The translations under genes were made by a program, and so were the position numbers. Source: Leptospiraceae bacterium (GTDB lineage Bacteria > Spirochaetota > Leptospiria > Leptospirales > Leptospiraceae). From it: a stretch of DNA of 20,472 nucleotides. Below the pieces are notes generated by a model. It ran no database searches. It had not been told where the DNA came from and was given only the letters and a program-made list of their open reading frames with translations. Below, piece by piece: positions 17,115-20,472 of this stretch; positions within the stretch are counted from its first letter, which is position 1, and the number at the start of each line of letters is the position of its first letter. The stretch is taken from assembly GCA_016711485.1 (NCBI GenBank), contig JADJSX010000028.1:1-20472 (forward strand), read 5' to 3'.

Positions 17115-17253
17115 ACCGCATAGCAAAGAGTAGCCGCTAAGAAAGTGAACTATGTTTGGATGCTGTTCACTCTCTTGCTCCAGCTTAGTTGTGTAAGTGA
17201 AATTTTGTAGTATATTTGTCAGACTCACGCAAGTCCAGTGCCTTCCATTAGAT
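17115..17253 (+). repeat. 5' half of attC-like structured repeat D
   Basis: It starts ACCGCATAGC ten bases after the lipoprotein remnant. From the hairpin GAAAGTGAAC/GTTCACTCTC (17141-17150, 17165-17174) onward it follows repeat A closely, including TTGCTCC, AAGTGAAA, TTTGTCAGACT and GCAAGTCCAGTGCCTTC. After about 17253 the similarity ends and no 3' half is found, so it is truncated. Confidence 0.55.
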
Positions 17254-17360
17254 AAAAAGGATGATTATCGTAGACTTTGAAAAAGCTTTTAACAATTAGC
17301 TTTACATATAAAACAAACAATTACATTTGATTCGGGGATAATGGTTTTCTAGAATTATAT

Positions 17361-18378
17361 ATGAACTGGGAATACGCTTCACAAATTGGACGAATTGTAG
17401 CAGCATCGCATATATTGCTGGTTGCTCTATTATTTATTTTTCGAACCCGGGCCTGGGAACGTATTTGTGCGATCTTTCTTGGTCTGGGTGGAGCCACATT
17501 TTTGGTTTTTCCTTTGTGGTACCAACCCCAAACACCCAGGTACATTTTATTGCCATTGGTTCTATTACAAAGTGGTGCCAGTTTTTGGTTCTGGCTTTTT
17601 ACTTTGTTCCAGATGCGGGAAAATTTCCACCCGAATTGGCGCCATTGGACCTTACTAGTTACGAAATTCCTTCCTCACGATAGTATGGGCTGCCGAAAAA
17701 CGCGATATACTACTCCCCCATCCCCGGATCAGCAACCCATCTGGGAGAGCTTTGCTTCCAGCTTTGATGACTATTGGTTTTTGCAATAGCAGCCATCGTG
17801 GAAGCCTCACGACGTTACGAGGATGATCTGCTAGAAAGCAGACGAGGTATGCGAAGACTTATGATTTTTTGGGGAGGGTGCGATTGCGACTATTGTTGGT
17901 ATAACTCTCATTCTACGTATCCGGTCTTGAATGAGATCGGTAACTGGCTTATCATCGGTCTGTCGCTTTGCACCTGTAAGTTTGCACTTTTGATGCCCAG
18001 AGTTCGATGGAACAGGAAGCGAGTGAAATGATCCTGAGCCATTCCATAGCCCAGAATTAAAACAACTTGCAGACCGTATCGAATCCCTTTTTACAGAAGG
18101 TTATTACAAAACCGAAGATCTAACTGTTTCAATGCGCGAAACACCTCAGAGAACACGAATACAAAGTTCGTCGTGCGATCAATGGAGTGTTAGGCTATCG
18201 CAATTTTAATGCCTTCTTGAATCACTCCTGTTCTCGAAGCGAAGCGGCGACTTTTAGAAGAACCCGATCTTCCCATACTTCGCCTCATGGACTGGGCTAT
18301 CGTTCCCTAGCAGTCTTCAACAAAGCTTTTAAAAAACAACAGCCGCACACCCACAATTGTCGTAAAAAAACTGACTGA
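17361..18378 (+). pseudogene. AraC family regulator with N-terminal membrane domain, multiply frameshifted
   Basis: ATG 17361 opens MNWEYASQIGRIVAASHILL, a membrane domain with several hydrophobic helices, followed after frame changes by EASRRYEDDLLESRRGMRR, a further membrane stretch and a cytoplasmic linker (PELKQLADRIESLFTEGYYK). The DNA-binding part is scattered over frames near 18115-18370: EHEYKVRRAINGVLGYRNFN and GYRSLAVFNKAFKKQ are the hallmarks of an AraC-type double helix-turn-helix. The order membrane domain, ELKxLAxRIExLF linker, AraC domain is that of membrane-bound AraC-like regulators. At least four indels prevent translation of one chain, so it is inactive as written. Residues between the two HTH pieces are changed or lost. 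Confidence 0.8.
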
Positions 18379-18471
18379 TTCGAAATCCGTCAGCAATTTC
18401 GTTATCAATAGGAATCTCTTGCGAATCTGGTTTTATAGTGGGCTCATCCTTAAAACTGATTGGAGGTTCTT

Positions 18472-18552
18472 ATGGAAACTATTCTCTCAAACCAACCCAC
18501 AAATATTAAAAACCTTTTTCATGGATTTGTGGATCTGTTTTTGGACGTTTAA
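18472..18552 (+). pseudogene. Possible remnant of a gene start (26 codons)
   Basis: An ATG follows GGAGG (18462-18466) at ideal spacing and opens METILSNQPTNIKNLFHGF, ending at TAA after 26 codons. The strong ribosome site suggests the start of a once longer gene, but downstream sequence moves directly into the next gene. Product unknown. Confidence 0.3.
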
Positions 18553-18596
18553 AATCCCGAGGATAAATTTATTTACTAATATTAGGAGAATATACT

Positions 18597-18938
18597 ATGA
18601 ACAAATTTTTCATCCATTGATTTTACTTTTTCTTTTTTTTCATCCCTTTGCTATCCATCAGTTCGGATTGCAAAATAGAACAGGATAAGTTTTGTAAAGA
18701 AATTTCAAATCCCAAAGCAAAGGTAATCCAATGTTTAGCAGAGCATAAAGATGATTTGTCTGATGTATGTAAGTCGCAATCTTAAAAACCTATTCTGAAA
18801 AAAATGCAACAAAATATGAAGGTTGGGTGCAAAGTTGATGTTGACTCTTTTGTAAATGGGTTCTACCGGGAGGGGGAAGAATTCTGGAAATGTTTATTTA
18901 AAATGAAACCTCTTTCCGATTCCTGCAAAAAGTATTAA
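18597..18938 (+). pseudogene. Secreted protein with two Cys-rich repeats (GLG1-type), frameshifted
   Basis: The ATG at 18597 follows AGGAG (18584-18588). The start MNKFF and a hydrophobic stretch (LLFLFFFIPLLS in a neighbouring frame) make a signal peptide that needs a frame change inside a T-run. The next frame reads DCKIEQDKFCKEI then VIQCLAEHKDDLSDVCKSQS and stops at 18785. In another frame there follows GCKVDVDSF then EFWKCLFKMKPLSDSCKKY, stopping at 18938. Each half has the C-x(5-6)-C-x(n)-CL-x(n)-LS-x(2)-C spacing of the cysteine-rich repeat (PF00839 type), found in small exported bacterial proteins. One frameshift separates the repeats, another the signal peptide. Function of such proteins is unknown. 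Confidence 0.6.
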
Positions 18939-18964
18939 AACGAATAAGCAATAGGGAGAATGAT

Positions 18965-19800
18965 ATGAAAGAAACCAATATTCATAATTACAATTGGGAT
19001 TTCGGATGAACTGTTATTGGTTGTTTTCGTTATACCAATTTACTAAAACGATTAGAGATTCAACTGGACTTCACAGGCCAAAGGTATATGGTGCCCGGAA
19101 GGGAAAGCCTTAATCATTAGCTACCAGTCATGACATTCTTTGGTGATACCGAAAAAGACCGGTGTTTTCGGTTCGGAAATGACTGCTCCGTATTACGAAT
19201 TTTGATGGTCGTATGTCAGTAGATATTGCTAGTATTAAAGGAGGAGAAGGTCCTGATAGACCCCTTATCTTTCCATAGATTTGTTAGTATCAGACTAGTG
19301 ACGAAAAGATACCTGAAAGATCCTGTCTTTAAAAATAAAGTAATCAACTCATTGCGCATTGAAGAGATTGACTTCACAAAATACGATATTATTTTTTTTG
19401 GCTGAGGTTGGGAGTCGCCTATGATCTCCTTTGTCTCCCGAGGAACTGGGTCGCAAGATTACAGAAGCCTACAAAGCAGGAAAATAATAGGCGGTGCTTG
19501 TCACATTCCAGCCGGATTATTACGGCAAAGGATGAAATTGGCTTCCTCCGGTTCAAGGACGAAAGATTACTGCTGTTATAGATAAATAGAAGAAAGAACT
19601 AAAATCAACATCACACCACAACATCCTGAACGCGTAGCTTAGAGCAAAGAAGGAGTCAATTTTGAATCTCTCTCCGCTTTTCGTGATATATTTGAAACCA
19701 TATCAGTATCGATGACCGGATTATAACCAAACAAAATCAAAATGATGGTATTCAAGTAGCTAATCAGATGATGAAAGTTTCCGGGATGGGGAACAAGGCA
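18965..19800 (+). pseudogene. DJ-1/PfpI family (type 1 glutamine amidotransferase-like) protein, decayed
   Basis: A GGGAG ribosome site precedes ATG 18965, and a hydrophobic N-terminal anchor is visible in a shifted frame (ITIGISDELLLVVFVIP). Later pieces in several frames match the DJ-1/PfpI fold in order: DGRMSVDIASIKGGEGPDRP, then EEIDFTKYDIIF followed by a GWGVAYDL motif, then KITEAYKAGKIIGG leading into the nucleophile elbow ACHIPAGLLR with the reactive Cys. After that come KITAVID, ITPQHPER, FESLSAFRDIFE and a final QNQNDGIQVANQMMK. The order and spacing make the family clear, while stops and indels in nearly every block show loss of function. Members of this type are cytosolic or membrane-tethered hydrolase/chaperone-like proteins of uncertain role. 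Confidence 0.75.
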
Positions 19801-19834
19801 AGGAGAAAAGATACTTACAAATCACAAAGGGAGT

Positions 19835-20165
19835 TTTTTTGCGAGTATTATCAGGAATAGTTGGTTCGATTTTTTCATCTTCGGATTGGGATTTTTAATC
19901 CCTACTGAAATCTTTGCAAGAGAAGCTCCTCTCCATAGAAACTCAGCAATGGGAATCAATCCTCTAAGAGCAGATTTTAGCGCATTGTTTTTAGAATGAG
20001 TTTTTTCTCTCTAATCGGTGTTCTATCCTGTATTGACAATTGTTCTTCGTTCCCATTATTTTTTGATTATTTTGATCAAGGAATGGATGATAAGTTTTCC
20101 ATTGAAGATTTACCAGTAGTAATGACAGAGCACTAGTGGGTGAAATATTTTTTAAGCGTATTCAC
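19835..20165 (+). pseudogene. Decayed DUF4345-like membrane protein
   Basis: A likely TTG start lies in the T-run near 19838 (LRVLSGIVGS). In shifting frames it continues with FIFGLGFLIPTEIFARE, NSAMGINPLRADFSALFL, SLIGVLS and SIEDLPVVMTE. The pattern of an N-terminal membrane helix with a FLIP motif, an Arg-Ala-Asp-Phe segment before the second helix and two further helices resembles small four-helix DUF4345 membrane proteins. This is a recollection of family style rather than a firm match. At least three frame changes occur. Confidence 0.4.
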
Positions 20166-20184
20166 ATGCTAACCTACGTTTTTA

Positions 20185-20472
20185 TTAAAACCTGATTCAA
20201 AAGAAATGATTTATCCAACTGGAAAAACATTTCGTTACCGTTTAATGGCAGCAAATTTTGGAATGATTTACTGTTTGTTTGTATTTCTTTGGCAATGCAG
20301 AAAAAAATTGGATTAGGATTATGGGACAGATATGTCCAAAAGATGATGCAACAAAATCTCATCGGCGACTTACTGGATGGGCTTCATGTCGGTTTAGCTG
20401 GGCATGGGTTCTCCTATGCCGGATGTGAAAAGAGTTGGTGTTTCTACTTTCAAAGCAGTACACATATGTTTG
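20185..20472 (+). pseudogene. N-terminal part of an MBL-fold metallohydrolase, decayed, cut by the window edge
   Basis: In one frame NDLLFVCISLAMQKKIGLGL forms a membrane anchor, followed by WDRYVQKMMQQNLIGDLLDG and LHVGLAG. A one-base change then leads to GSPMPDVKRVGVSTF. The order anchor, DGLHV(G)-x-G-GSPMPD-x-x-R-x-G-x-S is that of the first strands of exported RNase Z/arylsulfatase-like metallo-beta-lactamase hydrolases, where it precedes the zinc-binding HxHxDH motif, which would lie beyond the window. Whether the rest of the gene is intact is unknown. It follows the DUF4345-like and DJ-1 genes in the same direction, consistent with a former operon. Confidence 0.6.

Noticed and set aside
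8946..17253. CRISPR array as explanation for the repeats
   Set aside because: The repeats are long, imperfect, hairpin-forming and hundreds to thousands of bases apart; there are no short regular spacers and no cas genes.
17422..17683. Two extra overlapping plus-strand frames inside the membrane AraC gene
   Set aside because: They are parts of the frameshifted AraC membrane domain or its shadows, not separate genes.
1..20472. tRNA or rRNA genes
   Set aside because: I saw no cloverleaf-like GC-rich segments or rRNA motifs, although I could not run a scan.

Overview
The window is AT-rich, accessory-type bacterial DNA. Gene style (SpII lipoproteins, a divergent AraC_N regulator/SDR pair, an Rpn-family nuclease, membrane-anchored AraC regulators) together with heavy IS load and gene decay suggests a spirochaete of the Leptospira group. 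That is an inference; no rRNA or tRNA is visible to fix the taxon.

Left third (1-6532): remains of one long minus-strand gene, or two fused ones, for an alpha-helical repeat protein. It is split by an IS3-family element (2487-3743, 3-bp target duplication AAT) and an IS701-family element (4414-5745), and is further broken by frameshifts.

Middle (6533-14358): two direct, minus-strand copies of an IS91-like element. Each carries a Y1-HUH transposase preceded by an overlapping tyrosine-recombinase gene. The first is 6533 to about 8812. The second is 10764-14358 and is itself interrupted by a second IS701 copy (12223-13560, TSD TTAA); the matching empty target site is seen in the first copy at 7989-7992. 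Between the two copies lie the only two clearly intact non-IS genes of the window: a small lipoprotein (9368-9751) and an Rpn-family PD-(D/E)XK nuclease (9861-10694).

Right third (14359-20472): a divergent AraC_N-type regulator and SDR dehydrogenase (both frameshifted), a small SH3-like lipoprotein remnant, then a run of strongly decayed genes: membrane-anchored AraC regulator, Cys-rich-repeat secreted protein, DJ-1/PfpI protein, a DUF4345-like membrane protein and the start of an MBL-fold hydrolase.

The most interesting layer is not the genes but what lies between them. At 8946-9290, 10758/14359, 16620-16781 and 17115-17253 there are related, same-orientation, hairpin-forming repeats. They start with ACCGC plus a degenerate RYYYAAC-like core and end with a degenerate GTTRRRY-like core plus GCGG. 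They separate the gene groups as attC sites separate cassettes in a chromosomal integron: [lipoprotein + Rpn], [AraC + SDR], [SH3 lipoprotein]. The second IS91-like copy sits inside one of these sites. No integron integrase gene is in the window, so the integron reading remains a hypothesis.

Almost every gene, including the IS transposases, carries single-base indels, many in homopolymers. Either the region is in advanced decay or the assembly has homopolymer errors. Comparison of the duplicated IS copies shows that each copy has lesions the other lacks.
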